Below the pieces are notes generated by a model. It had not been told where the DNA came from. It made no database searches and was given only the letters and a program-made list of their open reading frames with translations. From contig NZ_JAJFEQ010000004.1 of assembly GCF_020707265.1 (NCBI RefSeq), positions 186,001-250,000 on the forward strand: a stretch of DNA of 64,000 nt, written 5' to 3'. Every line of letters begins with the position of its first letter. Positions within the stretch are counted from its first letter, which is position 1. This document shows, piece by piece, positions 44,087-56,343 of the stretch. A program made the position numbers and the translations under genes. The stretch is from Massilia sp. IC2-477. Lineage in GTDB: Bacteria > Pseudomonadota > Gammaproteobacteria > Burkholderiales > Burkholderiaceae_D.

Positions 44087-44438
44087 CGTCGAACATGGCC
44101 CCGTCCGGACGCTGCCAGCGGATGCTGTCGCCCACCTTCAGGCCCAGCAGCGCGGTGCCGACCGGGGTCAGGATCGAGAGCTGCTCGGGGTTGCCGTTCA
44201 TGTCCTTGGGGTAGGTCAGCGTCATCGTCACTTCTTCGTCGGCGCCGTCGAAGGCAAAGCGCACGCGCGAATTCATGGTGACGACGTCGGCCGGCATTTC
44301 CCAGGGTTCAGCCAGGCCGGCGCGGCCCAGTTCATCGAGCAGCGCGTCGCGCGCGCCGGCCTGGGCGGCCGGCAAGGCGTCGAGCATGCGGTCGAGGCGG
44401 TCCATGTCCAGCCATGAGACGAGGATAGAAGGTTTCAT
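44031..44438 (-). CDS. rnk: Nucleoside diphosphate kinase regulator (GreA/GreB C-terminal-like, Rnk family)
   Basis: 135 residues. A short N-terminal helical part replaces the long Gre coiled coil; the C-terminal FKBP-like domain (VVTMNSRVRFAFDGADEE, MTLTYPKDMNGNPEQLSILTPVGTALLGLKVGD) is that of Gre/Rnk. Rnk binds RNA polymerase in E. coli. Its last 56 bases overlap the PAP2 gene on the other strand. Confidence 0.88.
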   Translation of the reverse strand: MKPSILVSWLDMDRLDRMLDALPAAQAGARDALLDELGRAGLAEPWEMPADVVTMNSRVRFAFDGADEEVTMTLTYPKDMNGNPEQLSILTPVGTALLGLKVGDSIRWQRPDGAMFDVSVRGIEYQPERDGQYHR

Positions 44439-44735
44439 TGTTCACTCCTGATGGTGCCCCTGCTTGAGGGCGATTGAATCGTGGCGGTCGCGCGGCGGCC
44501 GCAGGTATCGGGAAGGGTCAGGCTCGGGAGGACGGAAAAACGCTGGCAGTGTTCCTCACCGAGCCTGGACGAGCCAGGCGAGGTTACGGGACGACTGTTG
44601 CACCGCTCGCGCAACGGCGGCGCAGTCACGCTCGACGGACGCGGCAAAGCCCCTGCCCTGCTGGCAGGCGGCATTACGCGGCGACATGAAGCGTGGTGGG
44701 TTCATGGGGCCAGTATAGCCCCTGTGACGAATCCG
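44439..44735. other. Spacer between rnk and the upstream membrane-protein gene
   Basis: No convincing coding frame. It must contain the rnk promoter. A GGGGC/GCCCC hairpin (44706-44722) and a TGACG/CGTCA hairpin (44724-44737) overlap the 3' end of the upstream gene, without a T tract. Confidence 0.45.
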
Positions 44736-45677
44736 TCAACGGGATAGTCGCCAGGCCAGCGGCGCGCAGGCGGCGAAGGGCACCAGGAAGGGATACAGTC
44801 CCCACACCGCACGCCCGTCGACGCGCACGCATAGCGCCGCATACAGCGGCGGCAGCGCCATCAGCGCGAGCAGGCCGGCGATCGGCCGCAGCACGGGCGG
44901 CGCCACGCGCCAGCCGCGTAGCGCCAGCGGCACCACGACGATGGCACTGCCGACGATGGTGGCCAGCGAACGCCAGTCGCCCAGCGCATGCGCTACCTGT
45001 TCCCAGCGCGGCGCCCAGGTGTAGGACGGCAGGCCGGTGACGAGCCACCAGCGCACCGCCACGATCCAGGCGCCTGCCGCGGCGAGCACCGCCAGGCCAG
45101 GGAAAAAGGCGATACGGCGCATCGCGACCAGCCACACCAGCAGCAGGATGTTCTCTTCGCGCACGGCGGTGCCCAGCAGGCCCGCGCCAGCGGCCAGCCA
45201 GGGCTGGCCAGAGACCACCGCCAGCACGAAGGCGGCGCGCGCACAGACCGAGCCCGGATCCACCACCAGGTAGGGCGCGAACCAGAAGGTCGGCACCGAG
45301 ACGATCATCATGAGCCCGGCGGCGACCGCGCGGCCCTGGCCGAGCCCCGCGCGCAGCACGCAGGCCGACATCAGGCCGGCCCCGAGCGTCACCAGCACCC
45401 AGTTCAGCATCGCGAAGCCGTTGCGCAGGTCGCCGGGAATGAGGGAGGCCAGCGCCGGCACCAGGATGCGGTACGGGAAGGGCGCGACCAGGCTGCTGGC
45501 CGGAATCTCGCCGCGCAGCCAGCGCGCGGTGTCGTAATAGGCCTGGGAATCGGCGACGGTGCCGCCCCAGCGCCAGACCATCACCAGGCAGGCCAGCAGC
45601 GCAAAGCCGGCGGCAAGCTGGAACCAGTCGAGACGGCGAACGGAATCGGGAGTGGCGGCAGTGAGGGCTTGCTTCAT
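44736..45677 (-). CDS. Polytopic membrane protein of unknown function
   Basis: 313 residues with about eight TM helices. The first loop contains VADSQAYYDTARWLRG and FPYRILVPALASLIPGD, a pattern seen in DUF2029/GT-C-like multipass proteins with an acidic or polar first periplasmic loop. This is a resemblance only; no catalytic residue can be named. I chose the ATG at 45677; longer frames add a non-hydrophobic tail. It follows the paoABC-type genes at 93 bases on the same strand. Confidence 0.7.
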   Translation of the reverse strand: MKQALTAATPDSVRRLDWFQLAAGFALLACLVMVWRWGGTVADSQAYYDTARWLRGEIPASSLVAPFPYRILVPALASLIPGDLRNGFAMLNWVLVTLGAGLMSACVLRAGLGQGRAVAAGLMMIVSVPTFWFAPYLVVDPGSVCARAAFVLAVVSGQPWLAAGAGLLGTAVREENILLLVWLVAMRRIAFFPGLAVLAAAGAWIVAVRWWLVTGLPSYTWAPRWEQVAHALGDWRSLATIVGSAIVVVPLALRGWRVAPPVLRPIAGLLALMALPPLYAALCVRVDGRAVWGLYPFLVPFAACAPLAWRLSR

Positions 45678-45735
45678 GCATGGAGCGCGTGACATCGAAG
45701 CGCGAGAGGATAGCAGAAGCACAAGCGGAGAATGT

Positions 45736-45765
45736 CGCGCATTGTCACCGGGGTGACAATGCGCG
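45736..45765. repeat. Perfect 14-bp inverted repeat after the aldehyde oxidoreductase operon
   Basis: CGCGCATTGTCACC and GGTGACAATGCGCG with a 2-base centre. It starts 6 bases after the operon's last stop codon and lies before the next gene. There is no T tract on the minus strand, so it is not a classic terminator; factor binding or an RNA-end hairpin are alternatives. Confidence 0.8.
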
Positions 45766-45770
45766 CAGCA

Positions 45771-48029
<2,259 letters not shown>

Positions 48030-48043
48030 GGCTGTCCCTTCCC

Positions 48044-49006
48044 TCAAGCTTTAGCGTCCGCTTTTGCGTCCGCAATGGCCGCGGCCAGGGTGCGCTCGAC
48101 CAGCGGCACCTTGAACGCGTTGTCCTCGGTCGTGCGGGCGCCGGCAAGCAGTCCACTGGCAACCGCCTGCGCACCGCGCGCGAAGGCGCCTTCCGCCGCT
48201 TCGACGCGCCACGGCTTGTGGGCCACGCCGCCCAGCGCCACGCGGCCGCTGCCGTCGCGCTGGACGATGGACGCCACCGACACGATCGCGAAGGCATACG
48301 AAGCGCGGTCGCGCACCTTGCGGTAGCTCTGCGCACCACCCACCGGCGGCGGCAGCGTTACCGCGGTGATCAGCTCACCGGGTTTCAGGTTGTGGTCGAT
48401 GTGCGGCGTATTGCCCGGGAGCCGGTGGAAGTCGGCGATCGGGATCACGCGCGTCGCGCCGCCCGGCGCCACCGTCTCCACCTGGGCGTCCAGCACGCGC
48501 ATGGCCACCGCCATGTCGCTCGGATGGGTCGCGATGCAGGCGTCGCTCTGGCCGACGATCGCATGCAGGCGCGTGAAGCCGCCGATGGCGCTGCAGCCGC
48601 TGCCTGGTTTACGCTTGTTGCAGGGGACGTTGGTGTCGTAGAAATAGGGGCAGCGGGTACGCTGCAGCAGGTTGCCGGCGGTGGTCGCCTGGTTGCGCAG
48701 CTGGCCCGAGGCGCCGGCCACCAGGGCGCGCGTGAGCACGCCGTAGTCGCGCCGCACGCGCTGGTCGGCCGCCAGATCCGAGTTGCGCACCAGAGCGCCG
48801 ATGCGCAGGCCGCCATTTTGGGTCGGCTCGATGCGGTCGAGCGCCAGGTCATTGACGTCGATGAGGTGGGCCGGCGTTTCGATCTGGAGCTTCATCAGGT
48901 CCAGCAGGTTGGTGCCGCCGGCAACGAAGCGCGCGTTCGGGTGGCGCGCGGCGGCGTCCGCCGCCTCCTGCGGGGTCCTGGCCCGTTCGTAGGTAAAGGC
49001 TTTCAT
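48044..49006 (-). CDS. paoB: FAD-binding subunit of the aldehyde oxidoreductase
   Basis: 320 residues. FAD motifs [16 protein letters not shown] and [28 protein letters not shown]; a four-cysteine segment ([24 protein letters not shown]) matches the extra 4Fe-4S cluster typical of the PaoB subunit. C-terminal CO-dehydrogenase-like domain. It overlaps the 2Fe-2S gene by 4 bases and precedes paoC by 14. Confidence 0.93.
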   Translation of the reverse strand: MKAFTYERARTPQEAADAAARHPNARFVAGGTNLLDLMKLQIETPAHLIDVNDLALDRIEPTQNGGLRIGALVRNSDLAADQRVRRDYGVLTRALVAGASGQLRNQATTAGNLLQRTRCPYFYDTNVPCNKRKPGSGCSAIGGFTRLHAIVGQSDACIATHPSDMAVAMRVLDAQVETVAPGGATRVIPIADFHRLPGNTPHIDHNLKPGELITAVTLPPPVGGAQSYRKVRDRASYAFAIVSVASIVQRDGSGRVALGGVAHKPWRVEAAEGAFARGAQAVASGLLAGARTTEDNAFKVPLVERTLAAAIADAKADAKA

Positions 49007-49665
49007 CGCTTGCCTCCCGCAGTGAGCCCGGCCACCTCGGCAATCGCTTCCTGGATGTTCGAATAGGCGCCGCAGCGGCAGAGGTTGCCGCTCATCCGCT
49101 CGCGGAATTCCATGTCGCTGGCCTGCGGGCTGGCGTTCAGGTCGGCCGTGACGTGGCTCGGCGCCCCCGAACGGATCTCTTCCAGCATGCCCACGGCCGA
49201 ACAGATCTGCCCCGGCGTACAGAAGCCGCACTGGTAGCCGTCGTGCTTGATGAAGGCGCGCTGCAGCGGGTGCAGGTTGGTCGGGGTGCCGAGGCCCTCG
49301 ATGGTGGTGATCTCGTGGCCTTCCTGCATCACGGCCAGGGTCAGGCAGGAGGTGCTGCGGCGGCCGTCGATCAGGACGGTGCAGGCGCCGCATTGGCCCT
49401 GGTCGCAGCCTTTCTTGCTGCCGGTAAGGTGCAGGCGGTCGCGCAGCGCATCGAGCAGCGTGGTGCGCGGATCGACCTGCAGCTGGTGCTCGATGCCGTT
49501 CACTTTCAGCCTGACGTTCATGGTGGTCGCCTGGGTGGAGTTGGCCGGCTGGGCGGCGGGTGCAGCTTCGGCAGGCGCCGCGAACTGGGAGCTTACTGCG
49601 ACGCCGCCGACGGCGACGGTCGAGGCCTTCAGCAGCTGCCGCCTGTTTGGATCGAACTCGGGCAT
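49003..49665 (-). CDS. paoA: 2Fe-2S subunit of the aldehyde oxidoreductase, Tat-exported
   Basis: 220 residues. Twin-arginine signal [20 protein letters not shown] (7-26) predicts periplasmic export of the folded complex. First 2Fe-2S cluster: C87, C92, C95, C107; second: C146, C149, C196, C198. Electron transfer to quinone or a periplasmic cytochrome is likely. The ATG at 49665 follows AAAGGAAG. Needs molybdenum cofactor, hence a functional link with modABC 13 kb away. Confidence 0.93.
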   Translation of the reverse strand: MPEFDPNRRQLLKASTVAVGGVAVSSQFAAPAEAAPAAQPANSTQATTMNVRLKVNGIEHQLQVDPRTTLLDALRDRLHLTGSKKGCDQGQCGACTVLIDGRRSTSCLTLAVMQEGHEITTIEGLGTPTNLHPLQRAFIKHDGYQCGFCTPGQICSAVGMLEEIRSGAPSHVTADLNASPQASDMEFRERMSGNLCRCGAYSNIQEAIAEVAGLTAGGKR

Positions 49666-49872
49666 CGTTCTTCCTTTCTTGGACATGGGCAATATGAGCG
49701 GTGACGCAGCGACGCCGTATTCCGATTTGACGAAAACGCGCGCGCGGCCGAAGCCAAGAACATAACGCTTTTCTAATTTTCGGGGCGTGCAGTTCGCTTG
49801 CGCGGCCGGCTATCGATTGTAGGGGATGGAAATGCCCGTTTTTGGTGCGAAAATTGCAAGGGCTTATGAATG

Positions 49873-49915
49873 TGGCTCATGAATACGAGCCACTTGTCAG
49901 TACAGGGTGTACTGA
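49873..49915. repeat. Two consecutive hairpins downstream of tfoX
   Basis: TGGCTC-N8-GAGCCA (49873-49892) and TCAGTACA-GGG-TGTACTGA (49897-49915), both on the downstream side of the minus-strand TfoX-like gene. There is no T tract, so termination is uncertain. Confidence 0.55.
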
Positions 49916-49936
49916 ATCGACTGGCGGGAGAGCCGG

Positions 49937-50263
49937 TCAGGCCTTGGGCTTCTTTGGCTTCGGCAGCGGCATCAGCGCCGCGGTGTCTTCGAGCAGGCGG
50001 CGCAGCGCCTCCGGATCGTCGAGCAGCTCGTCGGCGATGGGATAATCCTTGGCGCCCGGGTAGGGCGGGCCCTGCGGCAGGTCGGGGGCGAGCGCCGCCA
50101 CGGCCTTCGACGGCTTGATGTACAGGCTGTTATCGCAGGCGAAGGCGACCACCTTGCCGTCCAGGTAGAGCGCGTACTCGCCGAACATCTTCTTGTGCGT
50201 CAGGCGGCTGCCCAGCCCGGCCACCTCGGCGACGTAGTCCACGAAGCTCTGTTCCGTTGCCAT
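49937..50263 (-). CDS. TfoX/Sxy N-terminal domain protein
   Basis: 108 residues, a single TfoX N-terminal domain: LTHKKMFGEYALYLDGKVVAFACDNSLYIKPS. Sxy/TfoX activates competence genes in gamma-proteobacteria, but short single-domain versions are widespread and uncharacterised. No C-terminal domain. A 270-base spacer precedes the aldehyde oxidoreductase genes. Confidence 0.88.
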   Translation of the reverse strand: MATEQSFVDYVAEVAGLGSRLTHKKMFGEYALYLDGKVVAFACDNSLYIKPSKAVAALAPDLPQGPPYPGAKDYPIADELLDDPEALRRLLEDTAALMPLPKPKKPKA

Positions 50264-50375
50264 CCATTCCCCTCCTTATTCACTGCTCATAATCTATCTA
50301 GCCTTCATGCACCCATAAGTATTCTGCCAAACCTTTTGGATACAGTCAGCAGCTCATCCACTTCACGACACCTAG

Positions 50376-50807
50376 ATGAAAGCCTGGCACCCGACGCTCT
50401 TCCTGCCCCTCGCATTTGCCGCCCATGCGGACGCGCCGCCGGTGGTCAGGGACCCGCTGCAGGATCCCTTCGCCCTGCCCGCCCCTCAGCAGGCGCCACC
50501 ACCGGGCGCACGGCCGAGCGACGAGGCGATCCGCGCCGCGGTGCGCGCCACCCTCGAAGAGATGCCGGACAGCTCGACGCCCATGAGCGGACAGGCGCTG
50601 AGCGGCGGCCCCTATCGCGAGTTTGCGCGCAAGTTCGCGCTGGCCGCCAAGCCGCACTGCCTGGGTCCGGACCCGCTCAGGCACCAGCCGCACAGCACCG
50701 TCGTCAAGACCATCTTCGGCGACTTCGCAGTAGGCGTGGGCGGCATCTACGCCTTGCCCTTCTGGGGCGCCGCCGTCTTCAGGGGCAAGTGCAATTGGAC
50801 CCGCTAG
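50376..50807 (+). CDS. Secreted hypothetical protein
   Basis: 143 residues with a short signal peptide (cleavage near AHA-DAPPV, residue 19), a Pro-rich segment (28-48) and a C-terminal domain with two cysteines (PHCLGPDPLRH and KCNWTR) and a glycine-rich hydrophobic stretch (DFAVGVGGIYALPF). No family recognised. Stop TAG shares the palindromic CTAG with the stop of the convergent DUF3147 gene. Confidence 0.68.
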   Translation: MKAWHPTLFLPLAFAAHADAPPVVRDPLQDPFALPAPQQAPPPGARPSDEAIRAAVRATLEEMPDSSTPMSGQALSGGPYREFARKFALAAKPHCLGPDPLRHQPHSTVVKTIFGDFAVGVGGIYALPFWGAAVFRGKCNWTR

Positions 50808-51154
50808 AGCAGGACGATCCCGAAGCGCTTGACGAGCAGCGCGAAGAGCCCGAAGCACACCACCGTGATTACGACGGATGCACCCAGGGTCCACCAGAAC
50901 CCGATCCGTGGCAGCAGCCAGGGGAAGGCCAGGAACATCGGCAGGGTCGGCACCACGTACCAGAAGGTGTACCAGGCGTGATTGGCGATCCTGGCCTGCG
51001 GCTGGTTCTCGACATATAGCCAGACCAGGGTCAGGATCGTAATCATCGGCAGCGCCGCGACGAAGCCGCCGAAGCGGTCGCTGCGCTTGGCGGTTTCGGA
51101 TACCAGCACGACGACGGCAGCCGTCAGCAGGTACTTGGTAATGATCCACTTCAT
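50804..51154 (-). CDS. DUF3147 family small membrane protein
   Basis: 116 residues, four predicted TM helices (WIITKYLLTAAVVVLVSE, FVAALPMITILTLVWLYVE, WYTFWYVVPTLPMFL, ASVVITVVCFGLFALLV). Pattern and length match DUF3147. Function unknown. Confidence 0.85.
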   Translation of the reverse strand: MKWIITKYLLTAAVVVLVSETAKRSDRFGGFVAALPMITILTLVWLYVENQPQARIANHAWYTFWYVVPTLPMFLAFPWLLPRIGFWWTLGASVVITVVCFGLFALLVKRFGIVLL

Positions 51155-51181
51155 CGATGCTCCTCCCTATGGGCAGCCAGC

Positions 51182-51550
51182 TTACTTCACCGAAAAGCGC
51201 ACACTGACGGTCTTCCTGTCCGCGAAGCTGACAAGCGCCACGGCCTTTCTGCCCTTCTCCAGCTTGGCCTTGCCTTTCACGACCAGGGTGTTGTTGCCGC
51301 CCGATTCGAGCGGCCACTCGGTCTTCTGCGTCCCTTTCAGCACCGTCAGGGTCCCGGTCGCGCCCGCGGTCGGCTTGTCCTTGCCATGGTCGTCGACATG
51401 GATCGTGCCGTCCCTGGCGACCAGCTCGAAGGACAGGTCGCCCGCGGTCTGCACGACGCCACCGTGCTTCGGCTTGGCGCCGTGCGCGAGGGCCTGGCCA
51501 GAGAGGGCGACGCCGGCCGCAATTGCTGCTACTGCAAAGATCTTCTTCAT
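51182..51550 (-). CDS. Small secreted His-motif protein of the metal-efflux island
   Basis: 122 residues. Signal peptide ends at ALA-HGAKPKHGG (residue 23), giving a mature N-terminus with two His that could bind metal. The rest is a beta-rich domain (FELVARDGTIHVDDHGKDK, GTLTVLKGTQKTEWPL) resembling the small secreted partners found with CzcCBA/CusCBA-type pumps. Last gene of the cluster, 23 bases after the pump. ATG at 51550 with SD GGAG. Confidence 0.78.
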   Translation of the reverse strand: MKKIFAVAAIAAGVALSGQALAHGAKPKHGGVVQTAGDLSFELVARDGTIHVDDHGKDKPTAGATGTLTVLKGTQKTEWPLESGGNNTLVVKGKAKLEKGRKAVALVSFADRKTVSVRFSVK

Positions 51551-51573
51551 GTTCATGCTCCAAAAGTTAAGAA

Positions 51574-54500
51574 TTAATAGCTTTCGCTGCCCTTGTCGGC
51601 CAGCAGCCGCGCCAACGGACGCCGCCCCAGCTTCCAGAAGATGAGGGGCGTCAGCAGCGAATCGAGCAGCGTCGAGCTGATCAGGCCGCCGAAGATGACC
51701 ACCGCCACCGGATGCAGGATCTCCTTGCCCGGCGCGTCCGCCGCCAGCAGCAGCGGGGTCAGTGCGAAGGCGGCCACCAGTGCCGTCATCAACACCGGCG
51801 TCAGGCGTTCGATCGAGCCGCGCACGATCATCGGCCATCCGAAGGTCTCGCCCTCGAACTTGCACAGGTTGATGTAATGGCTGATCTTGAGGATGCCGTT
51901 GCGCGTGGCGATGCCGGCCAGCGTGATGAAGCCGACCATCGAGGCCACCGACAGCGACACGCCGGCCGTCCACATCGCAATCACGCTGCCGACCAGGGCG
52001 AACGGGATGTTCCCCATGATGACCAGCGCCAGGGTCGAGGAACGGTAGCGCGAATACAGCACCAGGAAGATCATCACCAGGGAAGCCAGCGAGAGGCCCA
52101 CGATCAGCCGTTGCGACTGTTCCTGCGCCTGGAACTGGCCTTCCACGCTGACGAAGTAGCCGCCCGGGAGCCGGGTTGCCGCCACCGCCTGGCGCACGTC
52201 GTCGATGATGTGCGACATGTTGGAGCCGTCCGTATTCGCATACACGACGATGCGGCGGCGCCCGTTCTCGCGGCCGATCTGGTTCGGGCCGTCGCCCTCT
52301 TCCACCGTGGCGATGCTGGACAGCGGCACCTGTCCGGCCGGGCTGTCGAGCATGACGCGGCCCAGGTCCTGCGGCGAACGGTCGGCATCCGCGAGGCGCA
52401 GCACCAGGTCGTAGCGGCGCGCACCATCGATGACCTGGGTCACGCGCGTGCCCTCCGACAGCGACCGCAGCGCCTGCAGCACGTCGCCCGCGGCCAGGCC
52501 GTGCTGGGCCGCCTTGCGGTAGTCGATACGCAGCTTCACCTGCGGAATCAAGACCTGGCGTTCGACCGACAGGTCGACCAGGCCCGGCACCCCGGCGAGG
52601 CGTCCGCGCAGGCCTTCGGCCAGGCCGCGCAGCGTGTCGATGTCGTCGCCGTAGATCTTCACGGCGACTTGGGCGCGCACGCCGGACAGCAGGTGATCCA
52701 GGCGGTGCGAGATCGGCTGGCCGATCGCGCTCGTTGCCGGGATCACGGACAGCTGGTTGCGGATGCTCGCCATGACTTCTTCGCGGCTGCGTTCGGAAGG
52801 CTTGAGGTCGACGTCGATCTCGGACGAGTGCACGCCCTCGGCATGCTCGTCGAGTTCCGCGCGGCCGGTGCGGCGCCCCACCCGGGTGACTTCCGGCACC
52901 TGGGCGATCAGGGTTTCGGCCAGCGCCCCCATGCGGTTGGCCTCGGCCAGCGAAGTGCCTGGCGTGAAGGTCAGGCTCATCACCAGCGAGCCTTCGTTAA
53001 AGGCCGGCAGGAAGCTGCGCGGGAAGAAGGGCACCGAGGCGGCAGCCAGCACCACCAGCACCAGCGCGCTCGCCAGCACCAGGCGGATGCGCGGCAGCGA
53101 CCAGGCGAGCAGTGCCGTGTCCCAGGCTTTCAGGCGGCGCACGATCGGGCTGTCGCCGTGCTGCAGGCGCTTCATCTTCGGCAGCAGGTAATAGGCCAGC
53201 ACCGGCGTGACCGTCATCGACACCAGCATCGAGGCGAGGATGGAGGCGATGTAGGCGATGCCCAGCGGCGCGAACAGCCTCCCCTCGATGCCCGGCAGCG
53301 CGAACAGCGGGATGAACACCAGCACCACGATCACAGTGGCGTAGACGATGCCCGAGCGCACCTCGACCGATGCATGCCAGATGGTTTCCAGCACCGAGTG
53401 CCCGGTCTTGTCCCTGTCCTTCAGCCTGCGCAGGATGTTCTCGACGTCCACCACCGCGTCGTCCACCAGCTCACCGATGGCAATCGCCAGGCCGCCCAGC
53501 GTCATCACGTTGATCGACTGGCCGAGCAGGTGGAAGGCCAGCGCCGTCACCGCCAGCGACAGCGGGATCGCGACCAGCGAGATCAGGGTGGTGCGGGCGC
53601 TGAGCAAAAAGGCGAACAGCACGATCGCCACCAGGATGGCGCCGTCGCGCAGCGCCTCGACCACGTTGCCGACGCCGGCTTCGATGAAGTTCGCCTGGCG
53701 GAACAGCACCACGGGCGGCGAAATGCCGGCCGGGAGTCCCTGTTTGAGTTCCGCCAGCGCGCCCTCGATGTCGCGGGTCAGGCGCACGGTGTCGCCCGTC
53801 GGCTGCTTCTGCACGCTGACGATGACCGCAGGCTTGCCGTTCATGCCGGCGTCGCCGCGCTTGAAGGCGGGCGCGTAAGACACACTCGCCACCTGCTCGA
53901 GCAGCACCGGCAAGCCGTTGCGGTAGGCCACCGCCAGGCCCCGGATGTCTTCCAGGCGCGTAGTGCGCCCCAGGTTCCGGATCAGGTACTCGCGGTTGTT
54001 CAGGTCGATGAAGCCGCCGCTGGTATTGGCCGCGACGCCGCGCAGCGCACTTGTCACCTGCTCGAGCGAGACCTTGAGCTGCGCCATGCGCGCGGTATCC
54101 GGCTGCACGCGCAGCTGGCGCACTTCGCCGCCGATCGGAATCACCTGCGACACGCCGGGAATCGACAGCAGGCGCGGACGCAGCACGAAGTCGGCGTACT
54201 CGCGCGCCTTCATCGGGTCGGTCCTGGCCACGTCGATCGGCAGCGCGATCAGCATGATCTCGCCCATGATCGAGGACACCGGGCCCATCATCGGCGCCAG
54301 GCCGCCGGGCAGCTGTTCCTTGACCAGGCCGAGGCGCTCGGAGACGAGCTGGCGGTTGCGGTAGATGTCGGTATCCCAGTCGAACTCCGCGTACACGATG
54401 GACAGGCCCACGCCGGACACCGAACGCACCCGCGTCACGCCCGGCATGCCGTTGAGCGAGGTCTCGATCGGGAAGGACACCAGCTGCTCGACCTCCTCGG

Positions 54501-54672
54501 GCGCCATGCCGCCGGCCTCGGTCAGCACCGTCACCACCGGCTTGTTCAGGTCGGGGAACACGTCCACCGGGGTGCGCCATGCGCTCAATGCGCCGTAGAC
54601 CATCAGCAGCAGCGCCGCCGCCAGCACGAACAGGCGGTTGCGCAGGCTGAAACGAACGATTGTATTAAACAT
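51574..54672 (-). CDS. Heavy-metal efflux RND permease (CzcA/CusA family)
   Basis: 1032 residues, twelve TM helices with two large periplasmic loops. The TM4 metal and proton site reads [14 protein letters not shown], with the acidic residues expected for HME-RND pumps. It would export metal ions from the periplasm across the outer membrane with the adaptor and the TolC-type channel encoded upstream. Cobalt/zinc/cadmium versus copper/silver cannot be decided safely; the CusA-type methionine relay was not checked. Confidence 0.92.
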   Translation of the reverse strand: MFNTIVRFSLRNRLFVLAAALLLMVYGALSAWRTPVDVFPDLNKPVVTVLTEAGGMAPEEVEQLVSFPIETSLNGMPGVTRVRSVSGVGLSIVYAEFDWDTDIYRNRQLVSERLGLVKEQLPGGLAPMMGPVSSIMGEIMLIALPIDVARTDPMKAREYADFVLRPRLLSIPGVSQVIPIGGEVRQLRVQPDTARMAQLKVSLEQVTSALRGVAANTSGGFIDLNNREYLIRNLGRTTRLEDIRGLAVAYRNGLPVLLEQVASVSYAPAFKRGDAGMNGKPAVIVSVQKQPTGDTVRLTRDIEGALAELKQGLPAGISPPVVLFRQANFIEAGVGNVVEALRDGAILVAIVLFAFLLSARTTLISLVAIPLSLAVTALAFHLLGQSINVMTLGGLAIAIGELVDDAVVDVENILRRLKDRDKTGHSVLETIWHASVEVRSGIVYATVIVVLVFIPLFALPGIEGRLFAPLGIAYIASILASMLVSMTVTPVLAYYLLPKMKRLQHGDSPIVRRLKAWDTALLAWSLPRIRLVLASALVLVVLAAASVPFFPRSFLPAFNEGSLVMSLTFTPGTSLAEANRMGALAETLIAQVPEVTRVGRRTGRAELDEHAEGVHSSEIDVDLKPSERSREEVMASIRNQLSVIPATSAIGQPISHRLDHLLSGVRAQVAVKIYGDDIDTLRGLAEGLRGRLAGVPGLVDLSVERQVLIPQVKLRIDYRKAAQHGLAAGDVLQALRSLSEGTRVTQVIDGARRYDLVLRLADADRSPQDLGRVMLDSPAGQVPLSSIATVEEGDGPNQIGRENGRRRIVVYANTDGSNMSHIIDDVRQAVAATRLPGGYFVSVEGQFQAQEQSQRLIVGLSLASLVMIFLVLYSRYRSSTLALVIMGNIPFALVGSVIAMWTAGVSLSVASMVGFITLAGIATRNGILKISHYINLCKFEGETFGWPMIVRGSIERLTPVLMTALVAAFALTPLLLAADAPGKEILHPVAVVIFGGLISSTLLDSLLTPLIFWKLGRRPLARLLADKGSESY

Positions 54673-54679
54673 GCGCGGC

Positions 54680-55789
54680 CTACCGGATCTGGTTGATCAG
54701 GGAGGTGCCGCTGACAACAACCCGGTTGTCGGGGCTGAGCCCCTTGGTCACGATCACCGTAGCGGAATCGATCGGCGTCGTCTCTACCGGCAGCGCGATG
54801 AAGCGCTGGGCGCCGGACTTGATCCACACCACGGTCTCATTGGCCTGGTTGCGCGCCAGCGCCGCCGCCGGCAGCGCGATGCCCTTCACCTTGGTATCGA
54901 GACTCGCCAGCACCGTCACCGGCTGTCCGACCGCCAGGTCGAGCGCCTTGCCGCGCGCACGGAAGTTCAATGGCAGCGCGCCTTCGCGCAGGCTGCGCCC
55001 TCCTCCCACGAGGGTCAGTTCGGCGTCCGCGACTTCGAGCAGGCGCGCGCTGCTGATGCGCCGCGCCAGTGAAGCATCGGTCGCCAGGGCTTCGACCAGC
55101 ATCCGCTGCGGGTCGACGATCTCGAACAGCAGCTCGCGCGGCTCGACCATCTGGCCATTGAGCACCGCGGCGCTGGCAATGACGCCGCTGCTCGGTGCGA
55201 CGATGTTGTCGACGCCGCCGATCGACCGGGACACCGCACGCTCGCGGCCGATGGTGGCCGCTAGCTCGGCGCGGGCCGCTTCGATTTCCTTGGCCGGCAC
55301 CACGCCCTCCAGCGATTCGAGGCGCTTGACGCGCTTGGCCAGCAGTTCGCGGCTGGCGCGCAGGCCGGCCAGTTCGGCCGCCTGGTTGCCGCGTTCGATG
55401 GCCTCGCCGATCGGGCGCAGGCGCGCCAGCACCTGCCCTTTTGCGACGCGCTGGCCGGCCACCGGCAGCCCGTTCGGGCCCGGCGCCACCTGCCCGGCAA
55501 ACGGCGCCTGCACCCGGCCGCCCGCGTTCGGGTCGATCGCGGCGCGGCCATTGAGCAGCACGGTGCGTGCATACTCGCCTTCCTTCACCATCAGGGTGCG
55601 CACGCCCATGCGGCGCTGCGCCAGCTTCGGCACGTTGACGCTGCCGTCCGGCAGGCGCGCCAGTCCGCTGGCCGTACCGCCCGACTTCTCGTCGAGGTGT
55701 TCGCCGTTGGGACCATGCGCGCCCGGCGAGGCCAGCACGGAAGCCGCGCAGAAGGCGGCGAGAATGCCGATCACGATGCGATGTTTCAT
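54680..55789 (-). CDS. RND periplasmic adaptor (membrane fusion protein) with N-terminal His motif
   Basis: 369 residues. Signal peptide ends near LAS-PGAHG; then [13 protein letters not shown], a putative metal-binding motif shared with the next upstream gene. Barrel-sandwich/lipoyl halves ([14 protein letters not shown] and [15 protein letters not shown]) flank an alpha-hairpin (about 145-200). CzcB-like. ATG at 55789 overlaps the upstream stop by 4 bases (ATGA). Confidence 0.9.
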   Translation of the reverse strand: MKHRIVIGILAAFCAASVLASPGAHGPNGEHLDEKSGGTASGLARLPDGSVNVPKLAQRRMGVRTLMVKEGEYARTVLLNGRAAIDPNAGGRVQAPFAGQVAPGPNGLPVAGQRVAKGQVLARLRPIGEAIERGNQAAELAGLRASRELLAKRVKRLESLEGVVPAKEIEAARAELAATIGRERAVSRSIGGVDNIVAPSSGVIASAAVLNGQMVEPRELLFEIVDPQRMLVEALATDASLARRISSARLLEVADAELTLVGGGRSLREGALPLNFRARGKALDLAVGQPVTVLASLDTKVKGIALPAAALARNQANETVVWIKSGAQRFIALPVETTPIDSATVIVTKGLSPDNRVVVSGTSLINQIR

Positions 55790-56343
55790 GCTCCGGCTCC
55801 CTTGCGTTGACGGCGGCGTACGACGAACACAGCCACGGCCAGGACGGCCGCCGCGACGGCCGCCAGCAGCCAGGGCCACCATGACGAATGCGGATGATCA
55901 TGGTCGAGGCCTTCGGCGGCCTCCACCACCTGCAGCGTCCCTTCCAGCAAATCGCTCTCCTCCCCCGCAACGAAGGTGAACAGCAGCGGGTGCGCGCCCG
56001 GCTTCGACAGCGCGGCGAGCAGGGCCGGATCGTCGACCGCGTAGTCGCCCATGTCGGCGTGGAAGCTCGCTTTCACCTTGAGGTTCTTGTACTGGACTTC
56101 CAGCACGCCGTTCAGGACCGGCTCGTTGGTCTCGTAGCGGTCGATCATGATCGACAGTTCGCCGCCGGAGAGCTGGCCCACCAGCTCGAAGGCTTCAGTG
56201 AAGGTTTCGATGCGCGGCAGCGCGGCGCCGGTGCTTGCTGCCGGAGCGTCGAGGTGCTCGCCGTTCGGCCCGTGCGCGCCTGGGCCGGCCACCGCCTGCG
56301 ACATGGCGAGCATGGCGGCGAAGAAGAAAATCAGGGTTTTCAT
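55786..56343 (-). CDS. Periplasmic-facing membrane protein of the efflux island, same His motif
   Basis: 185 residues. Signal peptide (cleavage near AVA-GPGAHG), [11 protein letters not shown], a beta-rich domain (about 45-125, IMIDRYETNEPVLNGVLEV), a His-rich stretch (LDHDHPHSSWW) and one C-terminal TM helix with a basic tail (RRRQRKGAG). Overlaps the channel gene upstream and the adaptor gene downstream by 4 bases each. Probably helps capture or pass metal to the adaptor; not a named family. Confidence 0.8.
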   Translation of the reverse strand: MKTLIFFFAAMLAMSQAVAGPGAHGPNGEHLDAPAASTGAALPRIETFTEAFELVGQLSGGELSIMIDRYETNEPVLNGVLEVQYKNLKVKASFHADMGDYAVDDPALLAALSKPGAHPLLFTFVAGEESDLLEGTLQVVEAAEGLDHDHPHSSWWPWLLAAVAAAVLAVAVFVVRRRQRKGAGA

